Numbered from the stretch's first letter, positions 1-13,037 are shown. The stretch is DNA of 64,000 nucleotides from Rhabditoides inermis (GCA_963966185.1 CAWZYM010000069.1:437001-501000), one strand, 5' to 3'. Made by a program: numbers and translations. Notes: generated by a model from the sequence alone, not told the origin.

Positions 1-1429
1 TTTTTTTCTTTTGTCAGAATAGCGCTTTCGAAAAATAACTGATCTGATATGTGTTACTAATTGAATTGCCTAACTTGTTTTTGTTCTTTTTTTTTTGAAA
101 GGAGTGTACACTCTGAATTTCGAAGTTAGCACCGGGAAGTAAAAATATGATGAAAATGATTGTCAATAATATAAAAATTAGTTGAGCAAGTTGACACTAA
201 TTGGCATTTTTCAGAGTGTACACTTCCTTTAATATATAATGTATTTTTTTTGAACAGATAGAGCTATTCCATTCTGTACATCAGTACACAAAAACGCGTC
301 TGCGCCTGCTGGAAGAGAGCAGCGGAGGATGGGACAGAGTAAATATTTGACAGCCACACATGCACACTTTCCGGCACATTGTGCGCTTTTCTGACACACG
401 CAATCACGGAATTTGTCACTAGATGGGTGTAGAAAAGAAATAGTTAGTGATTTACTCACCGGCAGAATCTCGATCCTCAAAATGTTGGATATGTGGTATG
501 TTGGGGACAGTGCCATGTGCGGGTCGCGGACAGAAAGAGGCTCGACACGCATGGCGCAGATGTGGTGTCTTGACGCAAAGTTGTCGGGACGAAATTATGT
601 AGTAGCAAGGAGATGTAGCCAGAGTTAAGAGGGAAGACTGGACAGGTGGGAATCCTCGAATCCTCACATTTACTCAGCCTTGAGAGAGGACCCGCCTCTC
701 TAGAGAGAGAGAGCGAGAGACGCAGAGAGGTGAGAGAGAGAGGCGAGAGAATGCGTGAAGTTGGGAGGGCGCAGAGTGTTTGCCGAGTTCGACAAGGGCA
801 AATATCAGCTGATCAGTTTCAGATTTAGACTAGACAAGGACACACGTAATGCTAATCGTCTTAGGTGACAAGAGTTTTGTGCGCATCCAATTACTGTGTT
901 TCAATCAATATCGATCAATATGAGCTGGTCGTGATTGATTGCTTGATTGATGTGTTTGATTTGCGGAAACACGAGAACTCAACACGCACATCTTGAAACT
1001 TGAATACGACGGGTTGATTTGTTTGATTTCACTCGACAAAGAAATCAAGGAATACAAGAGGCCGGGGGCTTGTGTCTACAGACCAGAGATTCCTGCAGGA
1101 ACAAAACAAGCGAGAAACATTGAATTATCCTATCTGATGACGTAACACGTTTTCCTTCGTCACTTGAAAACGTCAAGAGCACTTGGGAACTCTTGGGATA
1201 TGATAGCTTGGGTCTCTCGAAAGAGACTTCACACCACTTGACAACACAGCAACCGAAAAGAGACAAACAGTATAACAGTACTTCCTCCCTACTTTGAAGT
1301 AACCTACCAGTGCCTATGTGTTAGTAAACCGAGTATCTTACCTGTGAATGAAACCAGAAAGTATAAAATGTAGTCGGGTCGTAATAAAGACGGCACTAGT
1401 GAATCACAAATCGCGTGTCTCTCCTTTCT

Positions 1430-1471
<42 letters not shown>

Positions 1472-1718
1472 CATTCGCAGTCGGGACCTTTCACCCCCCA
1501 AAGGGACCATCCCCGATTGCGGCTGAGATACATATCTCTCGTCTCGTTAACCCATAAACACTCAGTATAGGGATAACCGAGAAATTGAACAGATCAGGAT
1601 GATCATAAGTATAACAACACTTTGTATGAATGTATGTATCAGAAATAGCGTCCTTCCATTACAAGAGAACGTCAGTTTCTCTTCGAGGTAATAGTAACTT
1701 TCCATATTGAATACCCAC
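1..1718. other. No firm gene; possible 3' exons of the next gene
   Basis: I could not establish a coding exon here. On the minus strand, acceptor-like sites near 1528 and 1090 precede short open stretches that could be 3' exons of the LMO7-like gene, but frame and donor sites do not settle it. A CT microsatellite lies at 1434-1468 and a GA-rich patch at 700-750. Confidence 0.4.
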
Positions 1719-2434
1719 CTCTCCACTGCTGGACCTGTGGTATCTAGTCGGGGACGTCTTCCTCCTCAGTCCTTCGAAGACCCTTTCCTCCACCTCTCCC
1801 TTTCGAGGAAGGCCTGTCGACACTGGTGGAAGGGGAACGGGAGTGGAGGAGATCATCGAAGCAGGCCTACGAAATAGACCTTCGATCGATCGATCGATCG
1901 ATCGATCGATCGATCGATCGAGAGAGAGAGGGAGGCAGAGAGAGAGAGGGAGGGAGGAAGAGAGAGGGGGAGAGAGGGAGAGAGGGGGGGAGGGAGGGAG
2001 AGAGAGGGGTATAGAGGAAGAGAGAGGGAGGGAGAGATAGAATGAGGGAGAGTGAGGGAGAGAGTGAGGGAGAGAGTGAGGGGGAGGGAGGGAGAGAGAG
2101 GTGGGAGGGAGGGAGAGAGAGGGAGGGAGAGAGAGAGTGAGGGAGAGTGAGGGAGAGAGAGTGAGGGAGAGAGAGAGAGAGAGGGGAGAGGGAGGGAGAG
2201 AGAGAGAAAGATTCACCTCTGTCTGCTCTTCTCCCGCTTTCTCTTCCATGAGTCTAAATCACGCAGCCATCCCTCCTCTTCGTTCATCGAGGGCTTTTGC
2301 GGCTGAAACGAGAGCTGGGTCCCAGCACGAAAGCCGCTCTACAGTACCTTCTCCTCCTCTTCGTGTAGCATCTTCTCGCGCTCGCGACGCTGCTGCTCAG
2401 CTACCTGTAGAGCAGTTGTGAGAGCGCACAAATT

Positions 2435-2472
<38 letters not shown>

Positions 2473-2800
2473 GAGAGAGAGAGATTCTGTACCGTGCACA
2501 TCTGTTTTGCCTGTTCTGCCAGAGCGGTTCCAGCGGATGCAGTATTGACGAATTGTAGCGGGTCAGCAGGAGGCTGAAAAGATCCAATCGAATACGAACT
2601 TTCATGACGTCACTATCATAATCACCTGATAGTGAGGTGATGAGTAGTTGCGCGGCAGAGAGTAGCATCTAAAAAAATTATCGATGGTTTAGAACTTATT
2701 TACTTATTCTGATAAGTATTAATATTTATGGAAAAAAAACTCACGAATGAGGCACATGCTGTGCTAGATATCGCTCCACTTTCGAAGTGGGGTCCATCAT
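1719..2800 (-). CDS. LMO7/LIMCH1-like protein, N-terminal exons
   Basis: Six minus-strand exons join in frame: 2745-2800, 2626-2668, 2493-2573, 2348-2404, 2217-2302, 1719-1866, giving about 157 residues. The protein opens MMDPTSKVERYLAQ, continues through a DPLQFV stretch, has a charged helix (AEQQRREREKMLHEEEEK), and then a GWLRDLDSWKRKRE motif followed by Ser/Pro-rich sequence. The W-x-DL-x-x-WK-x-(K/R)R pattern resembles the WQDDLxxWKxxRR segment of vertebrate LIMCH1/LMO7, actin-associated proteins. That assignment rests on this motif alone. No LIM or calponin domain is seen. The 3' end is not resolved and the gene may run to lower coordinates. The start codon was chosen because a TTCAG acceptor lies 7 nt upstream of it. 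The intron at 1867-2216 holds a GATC array and GA repeats. Confidence 0.6.
1883..1919. repeat. (GATC)n tetranucleotide array
   Basis: About nine uninterrupted copies of the self-complementary unit GATC. It lies in the last modelled intron of the LMO7-like gene, just upstream of the 1719-1866 exon in transcript sense. Confidence 0.95.
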
Positions 2801-2812
2801 GGATGCACTGAA
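2801..2812 (-). other. Putative spliced-leader acceptor
   Basis: On the minus strand the sequence GACTTCAG ends 7 nt before the ATG of the LMO7-like gene. It could be a trans-splice acceptor or the acceptor of an unseen upstream exon. Confidence 0.4.
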
Positions 2813-2910
2813 GTCACAGATATAGAGAAAAAGTGATATTAAAGGAACAGTGGCGACTTAATTCTGCAACTAGCTCTCTTGAACGCGTATTACCACTCAT
2901 GCAAAACATT

Positions 2911-2991
2911 TGCCGTAGACAGGACTCGAACCGGCGAGGTCTGTGCCATAACGGCGCACACACGCATTGCGCCATATACTAAATGTTCGGG
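2911..2991 (-). pseudogene. tRNA-derived relic (possible SINE head)
   Basis: On the minus strand there is an A-box-like TGGCGCAATGCG and, about 40 nt later, a perfect B-box-like GGTTCGAGTCC. The T-arm is recognisable, but I could not pair a 5' acceptor strand with the 3' end, so this is not a functional tRNA as written. Confidence 0.4.
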
Positions 2992-3683
2992 CTTCTTTCA
3001 TCTGAGGTTATGTCTTCTCTCGCCTTTTTTGCAGTATTGAATAGTTCAACGGAATGGAAGTCGTGGCGGGACCAATTTTGAGTTTGAAAAAAATGTTGCA
3101 ACAGCGAGTTGCAACATTTGAAAGCAACGGATAATCGTTATTTTTCTCACAAATCGATTAAGATTAAGGTTAATATGATTCTTTCAAACATTCCGAGTCA
3201 AAAATAAGTCGCCAATGTACCTTTAATGACAATAAGATGAAATATAGCTCAGTTTGAAGACTCAAGCAAACTGCACATGTCTAATAATAGCTTCACAAGC
3301 TTCCCAAGTGAATATAAGTTGTTTCCACCGCGCAATTTTACCCTCTTTTCACGAGCGAAAAGCAGAAAAGCAAACTACTTTAAATTCTGATGGTACATAA
3401 TAGAGAACCACCGAAAGTCAGACACCAAAATATGATTTACATGAAACGTGCACCGAACAGTGTACATTTCGGCTCAATTCATTCACAACAGCCGCTAGTA
3501 CACCTGTCTATTTATAAGTTGAGTAAAGTAAAACAATATTTACATTTCTGCCTAGCGATAAGGGTTGGCTGACAGAAAACACGAGTTTTCACGGTTGACC
3601 GCCGGAAAAGATGCGAATTGGCGAGACCCGCTGATAACCGAGACACGAGAGAACATTCCTGGAGATTGTTTGTTCGAACACAC

Positions 3684-3831
3684 TCAACACACCATGGAAA
3701 CCATAAAAACTGAGTCATATTCTGTAGAAGGATGATTGCGAGGATTTCTGTACGAGCCATATATCACACTATATTATAAGAGTGAACGAAAGGAAGTGGA
3801 AGAGAGGAGAGGAGGGGAGAGAGAAAGGAAT

Positions 3832-3876
<45 letters not shown>

Positions 3877-5129
3877 AAGAAGGAGAAAGAGTTGCTCACC
3901 TAACTTTTTCCACTGTCTCTTCCACACAATCTGCGACTTGCCACGGATCCACAACCTCGTGGCCACTGAAATACGGATATCTGGAGAAAGGGTGAGAGAG
4001 AGGGGAGAGAGGGAGAGAGGGAGAGAGAGAGAGGGAGAGAGAGAGAGGGAGAGAGAGAGGGAGAGAGAGAGGGAGAGAGAGAGAGGGAGAGAGGGAGAGG
4101 GGGAGAGAGGGAGAAAGGGAGAGAGGGAGAGGGGGAGAGGGGGAGGGAGAGAGGGGATGAGGGAGAGAGGGGGAGGAGAGGGAGAGAGGGTGAGAGAGAG
4201 GGGGGGAGAGGGAGAAAGGGAGAGGGGGAGAGGGGGAGAGGGGGGAGGGGATGAGGGAGAGAGGGGGAGGGAGAGGGAGAAAGGAGAGAGGGAGAGGGGG
4301 AGAGGGGAGAAGGAGAGGGGAGAGGGGGAGAGGGGGAGGGAGAGGGAGAGAGGGGGAGGGGATGAGGGAGAGAGGGGGAGGGAGAGGGAGAGAGGGTGAG
4401 AGAGAGGGGGGGGGAGAGGGAGAAAGGGAGAGGGGGAGAGGGGGAGAGGGGGAGAGGGGGAGAGAGAGGGAGAGAGGGGGAGGGGATGAGGGAGAGAGGG
4501 GGAGGGAGAGGGAGAGAGGGGAAGAGGGAGAGATGGGAGAAATGAGAAGGAGAAAGAGTAGGATCCCGCAGTTAGAGGGAGGAAGTTAAAGAAGGATAGA
4601 AATACATTTGTGCGAACCTGTTATGTCTCTTGTGATACTCAAGAGTGGCTCTATAGCAGAGTGATCGAACCTCGGTAGACCTCTGTGGCTAGAGAGCACG
4701 AGGGAAGAGAGGGACGAGAGAAAGATGCAGATCTGAACTCAATCAATAATCCTGTAGGTATTTGAACAAAGGAATAAGCGACAATGATTGGACTTGCAAT
4801 GAGCATTTCTCATTTCATTTGGCATTCCGAATGATAGTATCAAGTACTGTAAGTAAGCAAGCATGATAAATATAGAACCGCAGCACATTCGTAGCATACC
4901 ACAGATAAGGAGTACGACAATATGGTGATAAAGAAATAAATAACGTAATATAATGGGTTTTCTAGTGCATGCAATGCAAAACATGGATGCGCATACTATT
5001 TTTATCGTATTACAGAAATAGATTTGATAAGCACATTCGTAATCAGCTCTCGTAAGCTACCGAATCCACAAATTGAAATATTTGAGGAATTCAAGGGGAA
5101 GAGCGAGAAAATACAGCGATAGAGAATTG

Positions 5130-5180
<51 letters not shown>

Positions 5181-5579
5181 TTCTCTCCTTGAGAACAGCA
5201 TAGCTAATTCGGGGTACAAGAGATAAACAGGCGCTCGGTTGTAAAACGCGCGAGTAGTATAAATGGATGTGGGACGATTGAATGAGCACAATCAGCTAAC
5301 TCTCTCTCTCTCTCCCCTCTCTCCCCCCTCTCTCTCCTCTCTCTCTCCCCCCTCTCTCTCCCCTCTCTCTCTCCCTCTCTCCCCCTCTCTCTCCTCTCTC
5401 TCCCCCCTCTCTCTCCCCCCTCTCTCCCCCCCTTCTCTCTCCCCCCCCTCTCTCTCTCTTTCCTTGTCAATGTCAAAGACCTTCACACCAATATGAACAG
5501 TATCAATCATATCCACAACAAAAACGCGTCGCGCCGAACAAGGAATGAGAGAAGAAGAACGATTCAACATAGAACTCAT
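3684..5579 (-). CDS. Small orphan protein, five exons
   Basis: I do not recognise this gene. Minus-strand exons 5481-5579, 4997-5056, 4618-4688, 3900-3965 and 3684-3747 join in frame into about 119 residues ending at a TGA. The best-supported parts are exons 3-5, where one frame reads smoothly through consensus splice sites (RSTEVRSLCYRATLEYHKRH, then EVVDPWQVADCVEETVEKV, then NHPSTEYDSVFMV). The start at MSSMLNRSSS and the donor of exon 2 (ATA before gtatgc) are weaker. Exon 3 has a faint L-Y-R-like helix, but I would not assign the LYR family on that. There is no signal peptide or membrane segment. The large GA block at 3991-4555 is intronic. It lies between two same-strand genes and could belong to an operon with them. 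Confidence 0.4.
3991..4555. repeat. GA/GGGAGA-rich low-complexity block
   Basis: An imperfect purine-only array of GAGAGG, GGGGGAGA and GAGA units about 560 bp long, inside an intron of the minus-strand gene. It generates long open frames rich in R, E and G that are not genes. Confidence 0.9.
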
Positions 5580-6729
5580 ACTATTCTCATAAATAAATAA
5601 TCAAAACACAAGCCCACCCTTCTTAGCCGATCGTTGTGATGCGAGTCGAAATCGCCGCGAGCCGCGCAGCTAAACAATCAATAATCAATCATTCAATCAA
5701 TACCAATCGATATTGTAGAATTGAACGAGGGTGAAAGTCGTATAGGGATTGGGAGAAAGTGGATGGGTCGCACCCGTCGCGGCGTCGCAAATATGTAAAT
5801 CAGGACAGTGATAAAATGGAGAAGTTCGGAATTGCGGATGGATGAGAGAGCGTGGGAAAAGGAGAGAGTGGACGAGAGAAGCGAGACGGTGATATCCATT
5901 CCTTATAAGGGCACATCTGATCCGGGAGAAGGGACGTGCGAAGATGAGAAATCGAGTGGAGAGATGGGAGGAAAGGGAAAGTGGTAGGTTCAGATATGAA
6001 ATCTGTTATCTGTAGGAAAAGGTGAAAAATGACACAATATCTGTAAAAATCAAAGAATTTCGGGCACTTGAATAAAGGAGCTAATTTATTATATTAACAA
6101 CCAATCTCGAATAAACATGTATTGATTGAAAACATATGCAGAAGTGTTACTTGTGAACGTTGTGAACCCTCGAATTGCGAGGTCAATCGCCCAATGCGAA
6201 AGATCCGCCAACAAAAAAACAACAACAACGATCGCTTGTAATTGACAGAGGTGCGGCCAGTTTCGAGGGCGCAATCCCCTCTCCTTCTCCTTCCCCCCCC
6301 CCCCCACTCTCTCCCCCACTCTCTCCCCCCCCACTCTCTCCCCCTCCCCACTATCTCTCCCCCTCCCCAATCTCTCCCCTCTCTCTCCTAGATCTAACAA
6401 TCCCCTCTCGGAAACACTGGATGCGACTCGTAGAAACCAGCCGCCCGGAACGATTAGGCAACAAAGCCGCGTTACGTATTACCGATACGTTTCCGTATAA
6501 GATTCAAAATACGTTTCTGTATACGTTTGGCAATATGTACAATGCGCGTCATATAGAGGATGGGGTTGTTGACGGGATAGACTCTTAAAAAGGCACTGTG
6601 GGGGAATAGATGAGGCGAGAGCACAGACCGGTATATCCTCAGATCCTCACTCTCTCATAGAGGAGAATGGTTATGTACAAGGAGCGGGATAGAGAGGGGG
6701 AGGGAGGGAGACAGAGAAATCGAGAAAAA

Positions 6730-6776
<47 letters not shown>

Positions 6777-6942
6777 AAGAGAGAGATGGGGCTAATGCTG
6801 TGAGCTGTGACACAACTGGCCAAGCCACAACAAGCATCAAAATATGGATAGACAAACAAGAGGTATGTACACTAAAGCACGGGATTTCAATCGCCGAGCA
6901 GAGAAAGTAAGAGCCGCCCGCAGAGAAAGAGAGAGCAGAGAA

Positions 6943-6975
<33 letters not shown>

Positions 6976-6996
6976 GGGAGAGAGAGAGAGAGATAC

Positions 6997-8524
6997 TAAC
7001 CCCTGTACGTACTCCCTATACGGTCCTTCCACCTCTTGTGGTTGCTTCAGATCACTCGATCGAGGCACATACGACACTCCCAGTTCATGTGACAACGACA
7101 ACACGCGAGGAAACCAATTCTGAAAATCAATAAGTATATAAACAATCAATACAAACAGTTCAAAGGTCGTTGTCGATTTTACTCTTGACAAGTTCTAAAA
7201 CTGCAAAAACTATGACAAAACGGGTTGGATAGGGGGGGGGGGGGGATTTGTAAGCCTCAGAGTCGAATTGGAATCTGCGTGTTCGAGGCTGGTCTACGAT
7301 AATCGTCTTTGCGAGAGAATACAGACAGACAGACGATCGAAAGTGCGCGAGACAAGCAAAAAAAAAAACGACAACACCTGTTCTCCTATTTTGGAAATTT
7401 CGAACAACCGTCTTGGTCTCCATTCATGATTTATGGTTATAACATAATAACACACCTCTTCTTCTCCTTTGTTCATAGTAAACGATCCGGGTCGGAGAAG
7501 ATTCAGGATTCTGAAAGTATAAAATGTACATACAACGTACTCAAAAATAATAACTGACGCTCTGAGGTGGGTTCCATATCGCAGAGAGTAGAGAAGATCA
7601 TCGGGATCGATGAAGAGTTGCCGAGTGACTGCCTGTAAACAAGTGAGTAAACAAACAAGTAAACAAACAAACAAGTAATGCCACCTGCATCCAGCGAGTG
7701 CACTCATCGTCTGCCATGTCGATGTAGCATGCGAGTTCGTCTTCTCGGATGGAATCCAGTGCTAGGGGAGAGGGCAGGGTCGAGCGACTACAAAACAACA
7801 CATGCGAACCTCACGCTGTTTCTCTTTATATCATTCACACATCAATCAGAATATTTATCTCGAATCAAGTAGCATACAGTATCGATTACGTAAATTACGG
7901 TAGAATACGTAAAGTACAGTAATACAATGCCTATTGCGAGTTCCAATAACACGCGTTTCGTTGTCTCGAGGATGCGTACGTGCTATTGGTAATGCATGTC
8001 ATTCACACATATTTCCATATATAGTTTTTGTTTCATCTTTCCCACAAACATGCAACAATAGAAAGTATGCTGACCTCTCGATGGACTCGTTCGTGCTCCC
8101 TTGCTCTCCAGTGTGTACCGTGAGGAAGAGTGGAGACTGTAGCTGAACCAGCTGATTCCACTGCGTCTCTGCCCTGTCTCCCTCGTCCAAGTCTCCTTCG
8201 ATGCGCACTCCACGTGTCTTGGCATGCTTCTCGTCTCTTTCTTCCCAATCACTTGGTCCATCGCTCACATTGACGTTGGATACGGAAGGAAACTGAGTGA
8301 ATTGGAAAGTGAATTGGAAAGTGGATATGAAGTGATGAAGAGCTCACCTGAAAGACGAATCCCTTTGCGAGAATGCTGGACAGGGGCGTCGGCTCGCCCT
8401 CTCTGAACCCGCAATCCGGAGAACCGTCAAAGAAGCGATCAACACTGCGATCAGCTGTTCGATCAGCTGATTCCTCCTCCATCATCAGCTGATCGCTGAG
8501 GCGGGGATGAAGCGAGAGCGGCAT
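6997..8524 (-). CDS. Uncharacterised protein, 3' end unresolved
   Basis: Minus-strand exons 8348-8524, 8075-8292, 7685-7787, 7559-7632, 7378-7510 and 6997-7119 join in frame to 276 residues. All junctions are GT-AG and phases match. The sequence is acidic at the N-terminus (DQLMMEEESADRTADRSVDR) and then globular, with stretches such as LACYIDMADDECTRWMQ, RRLFEISKIGEQ and NWFPRVLSLSHELGVSYVPR. I recognise no family, signal peptide or membrane segment. The chosen ATG follows a TCCCCTCAG acceptor by 22 nt. After 6997 the frame continues through a CT-rich intron. A possible last exon at 6479-6595 has matching phase and ends in TAA, but it is low complexity (TYTETYFESYTETY) and uncertain. Confidence 0.65.
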
Positions 8525-8546
8525 CCGATCGATCGGAGGGGCGGTC

Positions 8547-9720
8547 CCCGGATGTGCCTGAGGGGATTTGCATTGACTCACTCACTCTCACTCTCGAGCC
8601 TCTTCTCTCTAGCCATTCACTCCCGGTCTGTGAGTGAAAGAAAACAAGATACAAAAGAGGGCGATTCAACAAAAGAGAGATTGAAAACAAACTAGTAGGA
8701 AAGTTGTGAGGTAAGATCTAGAGAAGGACGACATGTTGAAGTACTAATATGGTAACATGCAAAACGGTGAGTGGTGCCAAACGAACGCTAGTTTGAGACG
8801 ATGTCAAGTGGATTCTCCTAGGGGCCCGCAAAGAAACAGCCCGAGAAAAACAAGCACATGATGCGGGAATAAAAGGATTTGGCGAACACTCCTTATCGCA
8901 AACCCGTGGCATTATCAGAGATTACAAATTTTGCTGGGGCGGTAGCAGAGAGACAGAGAGATAGGTGATAGGTGATAGTGAGTGATTCACTGCCCGGGGG
9001 AGGGACGATCGATATGCAAATGAGTGGGTTACACGGCAGTGTTTACCGAGACGACTAATAGGGGAGGGCGCGCGAAATCAGAGTGAGTGAGTACGAGAGT
9101 GAGTGAGTGAGAGTGAGTGAGTGGAGTGAGTGGATGAGAGTCAAGTGATCTCTCGAGTATGGGAATGAATGACAGATCGAATTTAGGCATCGGCCTAAAT
9201 TAATGACAACAATATGACACGCATACATACTTACTATGACACTATGACTTTTTGCACATTATCATAATTATCAAAAACATAATATCAAGGAAAAAAGAAA
9301 AAAAAGGAGAAGAGTTTTTTTCTGAGCATAGGAAATGAGTGTAGATTGTAGATAGGCGGGTCAGTTAGTTAGTGATTGTGTGAACGAACCGAGTAAACAA
9401 ACGCATGCGGGCACTCTCCTTTTCAACAACACCCCTAGACTCTCCATCGAGACATTTCTTCGCACAAACAGTAATCACAGACAAAAGGGACACATGATTG
9501 ACGGTTTTTCTGTCCAACATTGAACATGTTCAGCCTTCTATTTGCTCATTTCATCGATAACACAGCCACCGATAGTCTGAAACCCACACGCAACACTCTA
9601 GCGTCGGAGGGTTAGTCAATATCAAGGAACAACACAAGTAAGTTCTGAAAGGGATGAAAACGCAAATGCATTACTTTATAAAGTGAAACTTGTGGTAGAC
9701 ATAGTATAGTTTCACAGCAC
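8547..9720. other. Intergenic, no gene seen
   Basis: The interval contains GAGT-type short repeats around 9080-9130 and no convincing exon on either strand. It separates the starts of the upstream minus-strand gene and the end of the UGT gene. Confidence 0.6.
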
Positions 9721-9879
9721 TCATTGTGTCTTGGTCTTCCTTCCGCGAACTCGAATCACCCTTGCCAGCAGAAGACAACTCAGGGAAACGGACTTGCATA
9801 CAACGAGGAGACCGACAGCCAGGACAGAAGCGAAGAAAGCATACACGTCCCACAGATGGTACTGAAAGGGGAGGGGTTG

Positions 9880-9925
<46 letters not shown>

Positions 9926-10698
9926 GAGGGGGGACAGAGATTACCTGGAAATACCACAGCTGCCTCGACTCGACAGGGTCCAACATGGTCAGAGGCCCAT
10001 AGGTGGCCGCGAATTCCACGTTTCTTACCTGAACATTTCTACATTGTTCTAATTTGCTTGCTTGATTAGTATTTACCAATCGTTCCTTGACAGAAAACGG
10101 GCGGTTCGCAACCTGTTCAGCGAGGAATGAGGCTCGCTGCTTGAACCTGCAAATGGGCGTGGCCTTAGGGGCGGAGTTTAGAAACTCACCTCTCATCAAA
10201 TAGCACGCTTCTCAAGGCGGCCTCGATCTTGTCAGCACTCGCCATATCTCTCTTCTGTAAGAATACCGCATTCCCAGCCCGTTCCAGCATTCTGTAAACA
10301 AACAAACAAACAGGTAAACAAACAAGGAAACAACAAGAAACAACGTGCTTTCCGTTCCTGTACTGATCGGCGAACATGGGAACAACTACCAGGGGAGTTC
10401 CTCGCATGACTGACTCTTGAGTCGAGCCCATGCCTCCGTGGGTGATGAAGAGGGAGAGACGCGGGTCTCCTGGAAGCAGCTCTCTCTCTCTCTCTCTCTC
10501 TCTCCCTCTCTCTCTCCCTCTCTCTCTCCCTCTCTCTCTCCCTCTCTCTCTCCCTCTCTCTCTCCCTCTCTCTCTCCCTCTCTCTCTCCCTCTCTCTCTC
10601 CCTCTCTCTCTCCCTCTCTCTCTCCCTCTCCCTCTCTCTCTTTCACTCTTTCTCCATCTCTCTCTCTCTCTCTCCTCCCTCTCTCCCTCCCTCCCTCC

Positions 10699-10729
<31 letters not shown>

Positions 10730-10925
10730 CTCTTCCTCTCTCTCTTTTTCTTTCTCTCTCTCCCTCTCTCTCTCCATCTCTCTCTCCCTCTCTCCCTCCC
10801 TCCCTCTCTCTTCTCTTTCTCTCTTCTCTCCTTACCAAGAAGTTCCGCCTGTGGTAGCCACTCCCTCACGATAACGTTATTCCGTCCCTCAGTTGGGTTG
10901 TCCGAAAGATGCTCGTACTAAACAG

Positions 10926-10971
<46 letters not shown>

Positions 10972-11658
10972 TTCACACCTTCCAAATGAACGTGACATTG
11001 GGGAATCTGTCGAATGTCTCTAGAAGTGCTTGTTTGTATTCGTTGGGCATCAGACGGGACAGACAGATGGTCCCGAACGAGAGAAACACTGTGTGCGGGC
11101 GGAGGGACAGCACATTAGAGAGGTCCTGCAAGTATCTGCTTGAGAATGAGAAGAGAGAGAGAGATAGAGAGAGAGGGAGGGAGAGAGAGAGGGAGACTGG
11201 CCTCATCGACTCGTCCTTTCTTCTCTGGCACCGCAATGCCCCCAATGGGCACTATCTTGTGTAGCGTAGGTCGAGGGAAGTCTATTAGTGGATCGTCATT
11301 GGAGAAAACGAGCGACGCGCCAGAGGCAAACTCCTGCATTCAATACACATCAACGTTCCAATCAACCACGTCTTTCACTCAGGTACATAGGTTGTATAGA
11401 TACATAGGTAAAGGTAAAGGTATCCCTCCGATTCAAGAGATTCACATAGATGCATACAGGTACAGGAATGAATAATATGACTCACCCACACTGGGGGCAT
11501 TCCAGGGGCGACCTCGCTGAAGATGTGGTCGAACACCCAGGCCCCGTACACATAGAGCACTTCCAGGGACCATTTGGCCAACACATTCTCTGCCCTCTCC
11601 AGAAAAGACATCGGGGAACCAACGGAGGCGAGCACCGCTGCAAAAATCGTATCCTTTT

Positions 11659-11694
<36 letters not shown>

Positions 11695-12074
11695 GGGGGA
11701 GACCCTCTCACCAGGTACATGGCTGAGCGCATTGGGCACTCCAATCATATCTCCTTGCATCTCACACATTCCTGTAGTGACGGCCATCGCAAACTTGTCA
11801 ATGCCCGCCTGATGCAGCAGACCTAGAAATACGGTAGAAAGTGTCTGGATACTGTACTTAGTTTGTCGCTTGAATCAGGGGCTATCTTTACGTGGGAATG
11901 TACTGTAGCTGTAGTTGGTTGAGTAATCTGTTACGATTCGGTAGCACCTCACCGAATCCACATTGTTCATATCCCTCGAGGAGGGCAAAGTCGAATCGCT
12001 CTTGGCGAAGCTGATCAACGAGACCAGGCAGGGAGAAGGTGTCTGAAGAAGGAGCTCTCTCTCTCTCTCTCTCT

Positions 12075-12128
<54 letters not shown>

Positions 12129-12769
12129 ATACTCACACCGACACTGTCGTGCATTCATGTCGATCATATCACGCCACTGAAATGTTGTCAGATCACACTG
12201 TTTAGCGAACATATCAACTCACGAAAAGGAATTCGAAAGGATTGTAGGCTTGCGTCCAGGCGTGGCGGCCGATCTGCAGTCCGTATTCTCTTTCCTCCCC
12301 TCTCTCTCTCCCTCTCCCTCCCTCTCCCCTCTCTCCATCTCCCTCCCTCCCCCCTCTCTCCATCTCCCTACCTCTCCCTCTCTCTCCCTCCCTCCTCTCT
12401 CCATCTCCCTCTCTTCCCACCTCTTCCATGAATTCATCGAATGCAATGGCGACTGTGCTGTTTTGTGGAGCTGGAGGTACCACTATCCGCTTGGCCTGAG
12501 TGAGGCAAACTGTGGCTGACACTTTCATTCGCAAAGAGTGATGATTGTGTGTAGTGCTAGACTGTTATGGTGACCCTTTTTTTCTTGTTACGACTCTGGT
12601 GTCGTACGTTCTGGTACATCCATGTTTCACAATCTGCGAAAAGTGTTTTTTTCAGCCACCGACCTTTCCCATTGCTGGTGGCTTGATCATCGCGTCGTTG
12701 CGAGGCATTAGCTCCACCTAAAGACTCTTTCTCACTTTATCTCTGCCTCTCTCTCCCCTCTCCACCCTC

Positions 12770-12804
<35 letters not shown>

Positions 12805-13037
12805 TCTCACCACTTCATGTCCTGCCTCAGCCAATGTCTCTGCTATTCTGTGAGTGGTTCGCACATGACTCACTGCGAATAGAGGATTGTAAACGAGAAT
12901 CTGAAAACATCAGAAAAATGCGCCACTTTTCCAATTGTATCAGTTCAAATATATTGAGACAAGTCCCGAGTGAGACATACCTTGAGGGAGGAGGAGGATG
13001 GTAGGAGGAGGAGAAGGAGGAGGAGAAGGAGGAGCAT
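9721..13037 (-). CDS. UDP-glucuronosyl/glucosyltransferase (UGT), complete
   Basis: This is a GT1-family UGT, which transfers sugar from a UDP-sugar to small lipophilic acceptors in the ER lumen. Eighteen exons on the minus strand: 12981-13037, 12811-12900, 12664-12717, 12595-12633, 12421-12495, 12223-12273, 12137-12176, 11953-12042, 11712-11822, 11486-11637, 11202(or 11211)-11333, 10979-11125, 10836-10917, 10349-10469, 10190-10291, 10077-10146, 9945-10028, 9721-9861; about 545 residues, the usual family length. Exon 1 is a poly-Leu signal peptide. Next comes LVYNPLFAVSH, with H31 the candidate catalytic base. The UGT donor-binding signature FITHGGMGSTQESVMRG is in exon 14. The last exon has a hydrophobic membrane anchor and a short basic tail, RGRKTKTQ. 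One intron starts with GC (10348), another may (11201), and one is only 30 nt (12634-12663). Confidence 0.96.

Noticed and set aside
3684..5579. LYR-motif mitochondrial protein assignment for the small orphan
   Set aside because: Only one weak L-C-Y-R helix supports it; the start and two exons are uncertain.
10470..10835. Long R/E/G and S/L/P ORFs over the UGT gene
   Set aside because: They span a CT microsatellite intron between UGT exons 13 and 14.
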